In this document: positions 16,598 to 25,377 of the stretch, piece after piece | Numbering within the stretch: position 1 is the first letter of the stretch | Layout: each line of letters starts with the position of its first letter | Assembly (NCBI RefSeq): GCF_001186365.1 | Contig: NZ_LDTZ01000019.1 | Span: 1-64,000, forward strand | Length of the DNA: 64,000 nt | From: Gordonia jacobaea | GTDB lineage: Bacteria; Actinomycetota; Actinomycetes; Mycobacteriales; Mycobacteriaceae | Reading direction: 5' to 3' | Program-made: the position numbers and the translations under genes | Notes under the pieces: generated by a model | What the model saw: only the letters and a program-made list of their open reading frames with translations | Told to the model about the DNA's origin: nothing | Database searches by the model: none

Positions 16598-18205
16598 CTA
16601 CTTGCGCAGATCCTTGCGCAGGATCTTGCCGGAAGCCGACTTCGGGATGACCTCGATGAACTCGACGGCGCGCACCTTCTTGTGCGGCGCGACCTTCGCG
16701 GCGACGAAGTCGATCACCTCGGCTTCGGTCAGCTCCACATCGGACTGCTTGACGACGAAAGCCTTCGGGATCTCCTCGCCGGACTCCTCCTCGATGACAC
16801 CGATGACTGCCGTGTCGGCGATCTTCGGGTGCGTGAGCAGCAGCGCCTCGAGCTCGGCCGGCGGCACCTGGTAGCCCTTGTACTTGATGAGCTCCTTGAG
16901 GCGGTCGACGATGTAGACCGATCCGTCGGCGTCGAGCTGGGCCATGTCGCCGGTGTGGAGGAAGCCGTCGGCGTCGATGGTGTCGTTGGTGGCCTGCTCG
17001 TTGTCGAGGTATCCGAGCATCACGTTGGGTCCGCGGACCCACAGTTCGCCGGGCTCGGACAAGCCCTCGCTCGGCACCGTGAACTCTTCACCCGTTGCCG
17101 GGTCGACGATCTTGTTCTCCGAGTTCGGAATTGGCCAGCCGACGGACGAGAGCGGCGGCTCGTCGAGCCCCAGCACGGCCTGCGAGTCGACTGGGATGAG
17201 GTGGCTGACGGGCGAAAGCTCACTCATGCCGTAGCCCTGCAGCATGTGCAGATTCAGTCGCTTGGCGACTGCCTTGCCGAGCTCGTCGTCGAGCGGCGCC
17301 GCACCGGAGAGCATCGTGTGCAGCGACGAGAGGTCGTAGTTGTCGATGATCGGATGCTTCGCGAGAGCCACCGCGACCGGCGGCGCGATGAACGCGTAGG
17401 TGACCTTGTAATTCTGGATGTTCTCCAAGAATTCGACGAGATCGAACTTGGCCATCACGACGAGGCTCGCGCGGGCGCGCAGTGCGGCGTTGAGCAGAAC
17501 GGTCATGCCGTAGATGTGGAAGAACGGAAGCACCGCGACGATCACGTCGTCGCGCGCCATCCCCTGCAGTGGGGCGATCTGCGCGACGTTGGCGACGAGG
17601 TTGGTGTGAGAAAGCTTGACGCCCTTGGGGTTTCCGGTGGTACCCGAGCTGTAGGGCAGGACGGCGACGTGCGTCGCCGGGTCGAATGAGACATCCGGTG
17701 CCGGCAGATTAGGGCCGAGCAGGTCGGCGGCGTTGGGATGTCCCGACGCCTCGACACCCTCACCGTCGAGGATGACGACGGCGTCGTCGGCGATCCCGAC
17801 CTCTTTGGCGGCCTCGAGAGCCTGCGCGGCCATCGGCGAGATGGTGACGAGCATCTTGGCACCGGAGTCGGTGAGCTGCTTGGCGATCTCACGTGCTGTG
17901 AACAGCGCGTTGATCGTCGTGGCCGTCGCACCCGCGCGCAGCACTCCGTGGAAGACGGTGGCGAACGCGGGAATGTTCGGCGACAGAATTCCGACGACAT
18001 CGCCGACGCCGATGCCGCGCGCCGCGAGAGCGCCTGCGGCGGCGTTGATCTGGCCGATCAGTTGGCGGTACGTGGTCTTCGTGTCGGTCTTGGGGTCGAC
18101 GAGCGCGACGCGGTCTAGATCGTCGTCGGCGATACTGCCGAACAGGTAGTCGTAGACGCTGACATTCGGGATCTCGACGTCGGGGTAGGGACTCTTGACG
18201 CTCAT
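16598..18205 (-). CDS. Acyl-CoA/4-coumarate-CoA ligase family enzyme
   Basis: An AMP-forming ligase of 535 residues that should activate a carboxylic acid with ATP and CoA. The P-loop is YSSGTTGNPKGVKLSHTN near residue 190, followed by QGYGMSELSPVSH near 330, GFLHTGDMAQLD near 420 and the hinge IVDRLKELIKYKGYQV. The C-terminal catalytic Lys is in SGKILRKDLRK. The layout is closest to 4-coumarate-CoA ligase-type proteins; the acid is not known. Its 5' region (18213-18249) holds a 10-base inverted repeat that overlaps the ribosome binding site, suggesting local control. Confidence 0.9.
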   Translation of the reverse strand: MSVKSPYPDVEIPNVSVYDYLFGSIADDDLDRVALVDPKTDTKTTYRQLIGQINAAAGALAARGIGVGDVVGILSPNIPAFATVFHGVLRAGATATTINALFTAREIAKQLTDSGAKMLVTISPMAAQALEAAKEVGIADDAVVILDGEGVEASGHPNAADLLGPNLPAPDVSFDPATHVAVLPYSSGTTGNPKGVKLSHTNLVANVAQIAPLQGMARDDVIVAVLPFFHIYGMTVLLNAALRARASLVVMAKFDLVEFLENIQNYKVTYAFIAPPVAVALAKHPIIDNYDLSSLHTMLSGAAPLDDELGKAVAKRLNLHMLQGYGMSELSPVSHLIPVDSQAVLGLDEPPLSSVGWPIPNSENKIVDPATGEEFTVPSEGLSEPGELWVRGPNVMLGYLDNEQATNDTIDADGFLHTGDMAQLDADGSVYIVDRLKELIKYKGYQVPPAELEALLLTHPKIADTAVIGVIEEESGEEIPKAFVVKQSDVELTEAEVIDFVAAKVAPHKKVRAVEFIEVIPKSASGKILRKDLRK

Positions 18206-18212
18206 GGCACCT

Positions 18213-18249
18213 CCGTTGGTAAATCAGTCAAATAGGATCTTACCAACGG
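18213..18249 (-). promoter_or_regulatory. Inverted repeat overlapping the ribosome binding site of the acyl-CoA ligase
   Basis: CCGTTGGTAA and TTACCAACGG are perfect 10-base arms 17 bases apart. In the message the second arm ends in the first GG of the GGAGG ribosome binding site. It could be a repressor operator or an RNA stem that hides the ribosome binding site. Confidence 0.5.
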
Positions 18250-18300
18250 CTGTTGCCACGATGTGACGGCCCTCTCTGCATCCCGCCTGCTCGCGCACCG

Positions 18301-18909
18301 TCACTCGTCGAGCTGCGCGCCTCCCGCGGGACCGTCCTGCGCGGCGTCGACCACCGAGGAGGGCTCGTAGCGACCTTCGAGCGGCTCCCCCGGCTCGGGT
18401 AGCGATTCCTTGTCGATGAGGTGCTCGAAGGCGAGCAGATTGCGGAGCGACTCTCCACGCGAGACACGCCATGCCCATTCGCGGCGGATCGACGTCGCGA
18501 ACCCGAGCTCGAGGAGCGTGTTGAAGTCGCCGTCCGCGGCTTCGAGAACCTGTCCGAGCACGCGGTCGATCTCGTCAGATGTCAACGCGTCCACCGAGAT
18601 CCGACCCACCAGATAGATGTCGCCGATGTTGTCGATGGTGTAGGCGACACCGTAGAGCCGACGATTGCGCTTGAGCAGATAGCGGTAGACCGCCTCGTGA
18701 TTCTCGTCGGCGTGACGACAGACGAACGCCTCGACGCGCACCCCGTATGGACCCGCGGTCAGCAGGACCGTCGTCTTGAGCTTCTTCTCTCCGGGCAGAT
18801 CGAGGATGACGTGTTCGGACTGTGCTCCGCCGGAGCTCTTTCGGCTGTAGGGGATGTCGCGCTCGGTCAGCGACTTCTCCAACAGTTCGAGATTCTCGAT
18901 GTGGCTCAT
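18301..18909 (-). CDS. YbjN domain protein (Rv0487-like)
   Basis: A 202-residue cytosolic protein of the YbjN family, thought to act as a chaperone-like or type III secretion chaperone-fold factor; no precise role is established. The fold contains YSRKSSGGAQSEHVILDLPG near the start and YRYLLKRNRRLYGVAYTID near residue 85. The C-terminal 35 residues are acidic and disordered. The ATG at 18909 is preceded by AGGAG at proper spacing; a GTG nine bases upstream overlaps that site and is rejected. It is next to mshA as in mycobacteria. Confidence 0.85.
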   Translation of the reverse strand: MSHIENLELLEKSLTERDIPYSRKSSGGAQSEHVILDLPGEKKLKTTVLLTAGPYGVRVEAFVCRHADENHEAVYRYLLKRNRRLYGVAYTIDNIGDIYLVGRISVDALTSDEIDRVLGQVLEAADGDFNTLLELGFATSIRREWAWRVSRGESLRNLLAFEHLIDKESLPEPGEPLEGRYEPSSVVDAAQDGPAGGAQLDE

Positions 18910-18951
18910 CGCTATCACTCCTGACGACGCTGGGTCGGTTGGATGTTCGGA

Positions 18952-20289
18952 TCAGACATTCGCACGATGACGACGCCGCCACCGTCTCGACGCGCGCCGC
19001 GCGGCGCCGGTCGGGCTCACCCGTGCGCCAGGCGCCGCGGCAAACGAGGCCATCGCGCGGGAGTAGCTCTCCTGCAACGCATCTGCGGTGTGTTCCCAGG
19101 AGAAGTTCTCGGCGTGCGCACGTGCGTGTCGACGCATCGCGGCCAGTTCGTCCGGAGAACCGATCATCTTCTCCAGCGCGTTGGTCCAGTCGCCGATGGC
19201 GTGGCCGTTGACCAGGACGCCGCTGCGTCCCGATGAGACCGCGACCGACAGCCCACCGACATCCGCCGCGATCACGGGTGTACCGCAGGCCTGCGCTTCG
19301 ATCGCGACGAGGCCGAACGACTCCGAATAGCTGGGCACCGCAACCACATCCGACGCCCGATACACCTGCGCGAGCTTCGCGGACGGCTGCGGCGACAGGA
19401 AGATCACCTCGTCGGAGATACCCAGTTGCGTGGCGAGATCAACCAGCGCAGAAGGTGTTTCGAGACCAGAACCCGACGGACCGCCGACGATGAGCACCCG
19501 CACGGGCCGATCCCCACCCCGCGACCGTTCGATCAGCGGAGCCGCGGCGCGCAGCAAGACGTCGGGAGCCTTCAGCGGCTGGATACGCCCGACGAACGTC
19601 AACAGCGTTGCCTCAGAGGGTAATCCGAGTTCGGCGCGCGCCTGCTCCATCGAGCCAGGGGTGTAGCAATCGAGATCGGCTCCCGGCGTGACGATGTCGA
19701 TTCGCGCCGGATCGGCGTGATACATCGAGACCAGTTCATGCGCCTCGGTCGCGGTGTTCGCGACGAGACGATCAGCCTCGTCGACAACCTGCTGTTCACC
19801 GATCACGCGCAGCATCGGTTCCGCGGTGTCGCCCGCGGCAAGTGACGCATTCTTGACAGCGGCAAGGGTGTGCGCGGTGTGCACCAGCGGAACCCCCCAG
19901 CGGTCCCGCGCGAGCCAGCCGACCTGCCCCGACAACCAGTAGTGCGAGTGGATCAGGTCGTAGTAGCCGGGGCGCTGCTGCGCCTCGGCCCGCAGCACGC
20001 TGGCGGTGAACGCGCACAACTGCGTCGGCAGATCGCGTTTGTCGAGTCCTTCAAACGGTCCGGCGACCACGTTGCGCACCGTGACGCCGGGCGCGGCCTC
20101 AACGATGGGCGCATCCGACGACGACGTCGCTCTGGTGAAGATCTCCACCTCGACGCCGCGTCGGGCGAGGCGCTGCGCGGTCTGCCACACGTACACATTC
20201 ATGCCGCCGGCGTCGCCCGTACCGGGTTGCGCCAGCGGAGAGGTGTGTACCGAGACGAGCGCGACTCGCCGCGGCCCCCTGAAACTCAT
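18952..20289 (-). CDS. mshA: D-inositol-3-phosphate glycosyltransferase MshA (mycothiol synthesis)
   Basis: Catalyses the first step of mycothiol synthesis, transfer of GlcNAc from UDP-GlcNAc to 1-L-inositol 1-phosphate. This is a GT4 retaining enzyme of 445 residues. The N-terminal acceptor loop reads [19 protein letters not shown] near residue 15, [14 protein letters not shown] is near 110, and the donor-binding E-x7-E motif is in [19 protein letters not shown] near residue 325. The C-terminal ~35 residues are basic and poorly conserved. The ATG at 20289 is supported by TACAGT six bases upstream; the longer reading from 20403 is rejected. Mycothiol is specific to actinobacteria. Confidence 0.95.
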   Translation of the reverse strand: MSFRGPRRVALVSVHTSPLAQPGTGDAGGMNVYVWQTAQRLARRGVEVEIFTRATSSSDAPIVEAAPGVTVRNVVAGPFEGLDKRDLPTQLCAFTASVLRAEAQQRPGYYDLIHSHYWLSGQVGWLARDRWGVPLVHTAHTLAAVKNASLAAGDTAEPMLRVIGEQQVVDEADRLVANTATEAHELVSMYHADPARIDIVTPGADLDCYTPGSMEQARAELGLPSEATLLTFVGRIQPLKAPDVLLRAAAPLIERSRGGDRPVRVLIVGGPSGSGLETPSALVDLATQLGISDEVIFLSPQPSAKLAQVYRASDVVAVPSYSESFGLVAIEAQACGTPVIAADVGGLSVAVSSGRSGVLVNGHAIGDWTNALEKMIGSPDELAAMRRHARAHAENFSWEHTADALQESYSRAMASFAAAPGARVSPTGAARRASRRWRRRHRANV

Positions 20290-20295
20290 TACTCC

Positions 20296-20301
20296 ACTGT
20301 A
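20296..20301 (-). promoter_or_regulatory. -10 box TACAGT upstream of mshA
   Basis: TACAGT ends six bases before the mshA ATG. The intervening GGAGTA could also act as a weak ribosome binding site, so leaderless initiation is likely but not certain. Confidence 0.45.
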
Positions 20302-20402
20302 GAGAAGGTCCGACGGTCGACGATCCTCAGCACACCCGAACAACGCAGGTAGACGGCTGCGGCCGCGCGTCTCATGACGTGCGTTGCCCCGCGAACACGC
20401 CA

Positions 20403-20431
20403 TTGACAGTTGCGACCAAATGCCTCACTGT
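20403..20431 (+). promoter_or_regulatory. Promoter of the P450-TetR pair
   Basis: A consensus -35 TTGACA (20403-20408) is followed after exactly 17 bases by CACTGT (20426-20431). The ATG begins seven bases past the -10 start point region, so the message should be leaderless. Confidence 0.6.
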
Positions 20432-20437
20432 CGAGAC

Positions 20438-21766
20438 ATGTCAGTGCAAGTGTCTCGCAGCAATGTGTCGTTCGAACTGCGCTCCGCCGATACGTGGCGC
20501 GACCCGTTCGGCATGTACGCGCGTCTTCGACATGAGTCGCCCGTTCACCACGTGAGCGGCGACGCCCAGAGCCCGCACGACTCAGGAGACGTGCGGAACC
20601 CCGACGACTACTGGGTACTCACGCGGCACGCGGACGTCTTCGCCGCGGCGTCGGACCCACCCGCCTTCTCCTCGGCGGCGGGATTGACCGTGGTCTACGG
20701 CGAACTGGAGGCGATCGGCCTCGCCGACAACCCTCCCCTGGTCATGCAGGACCCGCCGCAGCACACAGCCTTCCGCTCGCTCGTCGCGCGCGGGTTCACG
20801 CCCCGGCAGGTGACGTCGATCGAACCGCGCGTCCGCGAGTTCGTCGTCGAACGACTCGAGCGCCTCGACCGCGACGGCCCCACCGACATCGTCGGCGAGC
20901 TGTTCAAACCACTGCCGAGCATGGTCGTCGCCCACTACCTCGGAGTTCCCGACGAGGACTGGACTCGCTTCGACGACTGGACCGCAGCAATCGTCGGCGC
21001 CCTTGCCGGTTCGGAACCCGCGGCGTCGAATGGCAGCGGAGCTGCGGCGTCGAATGGCAGCGAAACTGCGGCGTCGAACGGCAGCGGAGCTGCGGCGGCC
21101 ACGAGTGAACTGCTCACGTACTTCGGTGAACTGGTCGAGCATCGCCGCGCGCACCCCGGCGACGACACGGTCTCGGCGCTCGTCGACGCGGGCGTCGCCG
21201 ACGATCCGGCGGGCCTGGTGTCGATTCTCGCCTTCGTGTTCACCATGATCACCGGCGGCAACGACACGACGACCGGCCTGCTCGGCGGCAGCGTCGACCT
21301 TCTCGCCGCATACCCCGAGCAGCGCCGACGCCTCGTGGACGACCAAGCCCTGATCGCCGACGCCGTCGACGAACTGCTGCGGCTGACCTCGCCCGTGCAG
21401 GGACTCGCGCGTACCACCACGCGCTCTGTCACCTACACCGACACTCCCGACGGACCGGTCACCGTGCCGCAGGGCCGCAAGGTATTGCTCTGCTACGCCG
21501 CGGCCAACCGCGACGAGTCGGTGTTCGGTCCCGACGCCGAGCACCTCGACGTCGAACGCAGACCTCGCCGCATCCTGTCATTCAGCCACGGTCACCACCA
21601 CTGTCTCGGCGCGGCGGCAGCGCGGATGCAGGCCAGGGTCGCGTTGACCGAACTGCTCGCCCGCCACCCCGACTTCGACGTCGACCCCGACGGCATCACC
21701 TACGCGCCTGGCAACTACGTTCGACGCCCCACGTACGTGCCGTTCTACGCGGACGGCTCCCGATGA
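20438..21766 (+). CDS. Cytochrome P450
   Basis: A soluble bacterial P450 of 442 residues. The oxygen-binding I-helix is TMITGGNDTTTGLLGGS near residue 270, the E-x2-R is in DAVDELLRL near 310, and the haem ligand Cys is in FSHGHHHCLGAAAARM near residue 385. Residues about 195-220 are a low-complexity insertion made of three copies of the 8-residue unit AASNGSGA. The substrate is not evident; the family (CYP number) cannot be assigned by eye. The stop overlaps the TetR ATG in an ATGA, so the regulator next door is cotranslated and probably controls this unit. Confidence 0.93.
   Translation: MSVQVSRSNVSFELRSADTWRDPFGMYARLRHESPVHHVSGDAQSPHDSGDVRNPDDYWVLTRHADVFAAASDPPAFSSAAGLTVVYGELEAIGLADNPPLVMQDPPQHTAFRSLVARGFTPRQVTSIEPRVREFVVERLERLDRDGPTDIVGELFKPLPSMVVAHYLGVPDEDWTRFDDWTAAIVGALAGSEPAASNGSGAAASNGSETAASNGSGAAAATSELLTYFGELVEHRRAHPGDDTVSALVDAGVADDPAGLVSILAFVFTMITGGNDTTTGLLGGSVDLLAAYPEQRRRLVDDQALIADAVDELLRLTSPVQGLARTTTRSVTYTDTPDGPVTVPQGRKVLLCYAAANRDESVFGPDAEHLDVERRPRRILSFSHGHHHCLGAAAARMQARVALTELLARHPDFDVDPDGITYAPGNYVRRPTYVPFYADGSR
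21020..21091 (+). repeat. Three 24-base tandem repeats inside the P450 gene
   Basis: Units at 21020-21043, 21044-21067 and 21068-21091 (GCGGCGTCGAATGGCAGCGG plus four bases) differ at a few positions and encode AASNGSGA, AASNGSET and AASNGSGA. They lie in a surface-loop position between conserved P450 helices. Confidence 0.9.
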
Positions 21767-22392
21767 CCGAGATGCCGATGACCGAGATGCCGATGACCGG
21801 GACACGAGCGACTGAGACTCGAACCGACTGGCTCGCGGACGACCGCGCGCAGATCGCGGCGACCCGCATCCTCGACACCGCCGCCGAACTGTTCGCCGCG
21901 CGCGGTGTCGGCGAGGTGACCATGCGCGACATCGCCGATGCGGCGGGATGTTCGCGCGCCACGCTGTATCGGCACTTCCCCGGCAAGCAGGAGTTGATGG
22001 CCGCCTACGTCGAGCGGGCAGCGCGCACAGTGGCGCGCGACGTCGACTCTGCCATCCCCGACGGCGCCGCGCCCGATGAGCAGCTCCTGACCGCCACACA
22101 GGCGGCGATCGCCGGAGTGCGCGCCAATCCAGCTCTGTCCCAATGGTTTACCGCCGACATGGCCGCGACGTCTGGACACCTCGCGCAGCTGTCCCCCGCC
22201 ATCGACGCGGTGGCGGCAGGTTTCCTGCGCCGCATCGTTCCCGATACCACCAACGCCGACCTCGCGGTTCGCGCCGGCTGGCTCGTCCGCGTGATCGTGT
22301 CGCTGCTGAGCACACCGGAGGTCGACGCCGCCGCCGAACGCGAACTGCTGCGCCGATTCGTCATGCCGACGCTGGTCACGCGGGCGAACTGA
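21763..22392 (+). CDS. TetR family transcriptional regulator
   Basis: A repressor-type regulator of up to 209 residues. The helix-turn-helix is in VGEVTMRDIADAAGCSRATL followed by YRHFPGKQELMAAYV near residues 45-80; the ligand-binding domain follows and has no recognisable ligand clue. The true start is uncertain because the 5' end is a repeat of ATGACCGAGATGCCG (21763-21777, 21778-21792, then a diverged copy) carrying five in-frame ATG codons; the first overlaps the P450 stop. It most likely regulates the P450 operon or the zinc transporter neighbourhood, the former being better supported by the overlap. Confidence 0.9.
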   Translation: MTEMPMTEMPMTGTRATETRTDWLADDRAQIAATRILDTAAELFAARGVGEVTMRDIADAAGCSRATLYRHFPGKQELMAAYVERAARTVARDVDSAIPDGAAPDEQLLTATQAAIAGVRANPALSQWFTADMAATSGHLAQLSPAIDAVAAGFLRRIVPDTTNADLAVRAGWLVRVIVSLLSTPEVDAAAERELLRRFVMPTLVTRAN

Positions 22393-22430
22393 CCCCGCAG
22401 CGCGGCGTCGTCGATCATCACCTACACTTC

Positions 22431-22457
22431 TTTCGGTAACGATTGTCATTAGCGAAA
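22431..22457. promoter_or_regulatory. Zur-type operator upstream of the zinc transporter
   Basis: TTTCGGTAACGA and TCATTAGCGAAA are 12-base arms with ten matching pairs around a 3-base centre. The core AACGATTGTCATT resembles known actinobacterial Zur boxes. It lies 15 bases before the transporter start, where Zur with zinc bound would block transcription. Confidence 0.75.
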
Positions 22458-22471
22458 CGGGTAGGCGAACG

Positions 22472-23389
22472 ATGAAACGCGCAGTCCTGGCACTGACCAC
22501 GGCCCTTGCTGTCGGCGGGGCACTGACACTTGCCGGTTGTTCTGGCGGCGACTCCGGCAGCTCCGACGGCAAACCGACCGTCGTGACCTCGACCAACGTG
22601 TGGGGTGCCGTCGCGTCGGCGGTTGCGGGCGACAAAGCGTCGGTGACGGTGTTGTTCAACGATCCGACCGGCGATCCGCACGAGTTCGAGCCGTCCGCGG
22701 CCGATTCCGCCAAGGTCGTCGACGCCGATGTGGTGCTGATGAACGGCGGACACTACGACGAGTACATGGAGAAGGCGTCGCAGAACACCAAGGGCTCCGT
22801 GATCAACGCCTTCGACACGATGACCGGCCACCACGAGGACACCGACCACTCCGCGCACGGTGAGACCAACGAGCACGTCTTCTACAACCTGCCCGTCGTC
22901 GGCCAGGTGGCCACCGAACTCGCCGACGACCTCGCCGAGAAGGACGATGCCAACGCCACCACGTACCGCGACAACGCCAAGGCGTTCAACGAGAAGATCG
23001 ACGGTCTGCGCGGATCGCTCGCCGATATCAAGAAGGCCCACGACGGCACGAAGGTCGCGCAGACCGAGCCGCTCGCGGCGTACCTGCTCACCGAGGCGGG
23101 CCTGCGCGATGTTGCCCCGGAAGGCTTCACCGCGGCCGTCGAAGAGGGACAGTCGCCGTCGGCCGCCGACCGCGCCGCGATGGAGGATCTGCTCCGCAAG
23201 CGTGAGGTGCAGGTGTTCATCTACAACACCCAGGCCGTCGACGCGGTCACCGAAGCGTTGCTGTCGATCGCGAAGTCTGCCAACGTTCCTGTTGTGGAGT
23301 TCACCGAGACACTGCCCGCGGGCCAGACCAGCTACATCGACTGGCAGCAGAAGCAGATCGCTGCGCTCGCCTCGGCACTGCCGGCGTGA
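22472..23389 (+). CDS. znuA: Zinc ABC transporter, substrate-binding lipoprotein
   Basis: A cluster A-I (ZnuA/TroA) metal-binding lipoprotein of 305 residues. The signal peptide ends in a lipobox LTLAGC with the lipidated Cys near residue 23. Metal-binding elements include DPTGDPHEFEPSAAD near residue 67 and the His-rich loop MTGHHEDTDHSAHGETNEH near residue 115, typical of zinc rather than manganese proteins. It is the first gene of a three-gene operon; the stop overlaps the ATPase GTG. The Zur-type palindrome just upstream supports zinc. The symbol is by function, not proven orthology. Confidence 0.88.
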   Translation: MKRAVLALTTALAVGGALTLAGCSGGDSGSSDGKPTVVTSTNVWGAVASAVAGDKASVTVLFNDPTGDPHEFEPSAADSAKVVDADVVLMNGGHYDEYMEKASQNTKGSVINAFDTMTGHHEDTDHSAHGETNEHVFYNLPVVGQVATELADDLAEKDDANATTYRDNAKAFNEKIDGLRGSLADIKKAHDGTKVAQTEPLAAYLLTEAGLRDVAPEGFTAAVEEGQSPSAADRAAMEDLLRKREVQVFIYNTQAVDAVTEALLSIAKSANVPVVEFTETLPAGQTSYIDWQQKQIAALASALPA

Positions 23390-24198
23390 GCGGGTCTGAT
23401 CCCGACGGTCGCGAACCCGTCGCATCGTTCCGGCACGCCCGACTCGCCTTCGGTGAGCGGGTGCTCTGGGATGATCTCGATCTCGACATCATGCCCGGCG
23501 AGTTCGTCGCGGTGCTCGGCCCCAACGGCTCGGGCAAGACGTCGTTTCTACGCACACTGCTGCATCAGTACCCGTTGTCGGCGGGTGAGCTGACGGTCAC
23601 CGACCAGGTCGGATACATCCCGCAGCAACACGCGGACGACGCCGACTCGATGGCGATCCGCGGTCGCGACCTCGTCGGATTCGGAGTCGACGGCGCGCGC
23701 TGGGGTCTCGGCATCCGCGGGCGTCGCGCGCGTAGAGCGAAGGTCGACGCCGCGCTCGCCGAGGTCGACGCGACCGAGTACGCCGACGCCCCCGTCGGCC
23801 TGCTGTCCGGCGGCGAGCAGCAACGGCTGCGCGTCGCCCAAGCCCTGACCACCAATCCCGAACTGCTGCTCTGCGACGAACCTCTGGCCAGCCTCGATCC
23901 GGCCAACCAGGAGCGGGTCGTCGAACTCATCGACAAACGACGCCGCGACGCGGGCACAGCCGTCGTGTTCGTCACGCACGAGATCAACCCCGTGCTGCCC
24001 TACGTCGATCGCGTGCTGTACCTCGTCGGCGGCCGATTCCGCATCGGCACCACCGAAGAAGTGATGAACACCGCGACGCTGTCGGAGCTGTACGGCAGCG
24101 ACGTCGAGGTGTTGCGGGTCAACGGTCGGCTGCTCGTCGTCGGCGGTGAAGAGGACGCACACCACTGCACCGCTCCCGAGGGGCTTCCGGCGACATGA
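23386..24198 (+). CDS. znuC: Zinc ABC transporter, ATP-binding protein
   Basis: The ATPase of the zinc importer, 270 residues. Walker A is LGPNGSGKTSFLRTL near residue 44, the ABC signature is LLSGGEQQRLRVAQAL near residue 140, and Walker B is LLLCDEPLASLDPAN near 163, with the H-loop in VVFVTHEINPVL. The start GTG shares a GTGA with the binding-protein stop and the stop shares an ATGA with the permease, so the three proteins are made at coupled levels. Confidence 0.92.
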   Translation: MSGSDPDGREPVASFRHARLAFGERVLWDDLDLDIMPGEFVAVLGPNGSGKTSFLRTLLHQYPLSAGELTVTDQVGYIPQQHADDADSMAIRGRDLVGFGVDGARWGLGIRGRRARRAKVDAALAEVDATEYADAPVGLLSGGEQQRLRVAQALTTNPELLLCDEPLASLDPANQERVVELIDKRRRDAGTAVVFVTHEINPVLPYVDRVLYLVGGRFRIGTTEEVMNTATLSELYGSDVEVLRVNGRLLVVGGEEDAHHCTAPEGLPAT

Positions 24199-25118
24199 CG
24201 ATCAGCTCGACCCCAACCGACCTCGCCGCCGGGCAGACGGTGCTTGCCGCCGACGTGCACTGGAGCGACTTCTGGGACTTCTCGGTGACAGCGGATCTGC
24301 TGCACTACGACTTCGTGCTGCAGGCCATGCTCGCGCTGGCACTGCTCGGACTACTCGGCGGCGTACTGGCGCCGCTGATCGTCGTGCGACAGATGTCGTT
24401 CGCGGTGCACGGCGCAAGCGAACTGTCGGTGACCGGCGCCGCCGCCGCACTGCTTGCCGGCATCAGCGTGAACATCGGCGGGATCATCGGCGCCGTCGTG
24501 GCCGCCGGAGTGTTCGGCTATCTGGGAAACAAAGCGCGAGAACGTGATTCGGTCATCGGCGTGGTGATGGCGTTCGGGCTTGGCCTCGGCGTGCTGTTCC
24601 TCGCCCTCTACGGTCGGATCGGCACGGGCTTCGCGCTGCTGACCGGCCAGGTGGTCAGCGTCGGCGTGCAAGGCCTGACCGCGATCGCGGTCACCACCGT
24701 CGTCGTGCTCGCAGTGCTCGCGGTGATCTACCGGCCGCTGCTCTTCGCGTCGATGGACCCGCGCGTCGCCGAGGCGAACGGCGTTCCGATGCGCACGCTT
24801 TCGGTGATCTTCGCGATCCTGATGGGACTCGCCTGCGCGCAGGGCGTGCAGATCATCGGCGCGCTGCTGGTGATGTCGCTGATGATCACCCCCGGCGCCG
24901 CCGCGGCCCGCCTCACCGCCAACCCCACGCTGATGATGGTGCTGTCGGTGATCTTCGCCGAGGTCGCCGCCGTCGGCGGGCTGATCCTCTCGCTGGCCCC
25001 CAAGCTCCCGGTCTCGGTGTTCGTCACGACGATCTCGTTCGTGATCTACGTGATCTGCCGCCAGATCGGCGCGCGCCGCGAACACACGACCCGCCGCGCC
25101 ATCGCCGCCGCGGGGTAG
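24195..25118 (+). CDS. znuB: Zinc ABC transporter, permease
   Basis: A 307-residue integral membrane protein of the ABC-3 family with about eight helices (for example LALALLGLLGGVLAPLIVVR, IGVVMAFGLGLGVLFLALYG and IISALLVMSLMITP-like segment near residue 220). VMSLMITPGAAAARLT is the family region after the coupling helix. It is the last gene of the operon and is followed by the repeat-rich stretch 25167-25344. Confidence 0.92.
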   Translation: MTISSTPTDLAAGQTVLAADVHWSDFWDFSVTADLLHYDFVLQAMLALALLGLLGGVLAPLIVVRQMSFAVHGASELSVTGAAAALLAGISVNIGGIIGAVVAAGVFGYLGNKARERDSVIGVVMAFGLGLGVLFLALYGRIGTGFALLTGQVVSVGVQGLTAIAVTTVVVLAVLAVIYRPLLFASMDPRVAEANGVPMRTLSVIFAILMGLACAQGVQIIGALLVMSLMITPGAAAARLTANPTLMMVLSVIFAEVAAVGGLILSLAPKLPVSVFVTTISFVIYVICRQIGARREHTTRRAIAAAG

Positions 25119-25166
25119 GGGTCGGGGCGGGGCTGTGGTCGGCGGGTCTTGCGGCCCGCGGCGCTG

Positions 25167-25344
25167 GCAGAAAGTAGGGGAAGGGTTCTTTCCGCGGGAT
25201 GTTCACCCTTCCCCTAGCAGCAACACGAGGAAACGTACACAACCCAAGGAAGGATTCCTTCCCCTACTTTCTGCGCCGCTCGACGACCCTTCCCCCACTT
25301 CCTGCGCCGCTCGACGACTCTTCCCCCACTTCCCGCGCACCGCC
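25167..25344. repeat. 31-base direct repeats and an 18-base inverted repeat between convergent genes
   Basis: GCAGAAAGTAGGGGAAGG (25167-25184) is the exact complement of CCTTCCCCTACTTTCTGC (25257-25274), 72 bases apart. The right arm also begins a 31-base direct repeat starting at 25258, 25289 and 25320 (CTTCCCCYACTTYCTGCGCC followed by GCTCGACGAC; the third copy is partial). The same CCTTCC can instead pair locally with GGAAGG (25248-25253) around ATT. It lies between the ends of the zinc permease and DUF2599 genes, so it may act as a bidirectional terminator, but no known element matches. Confidence 0.7.
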
Positions 25345-25377
25345 GAGACGCCCACCCGAGCCAGAACGCGCCGCGCC

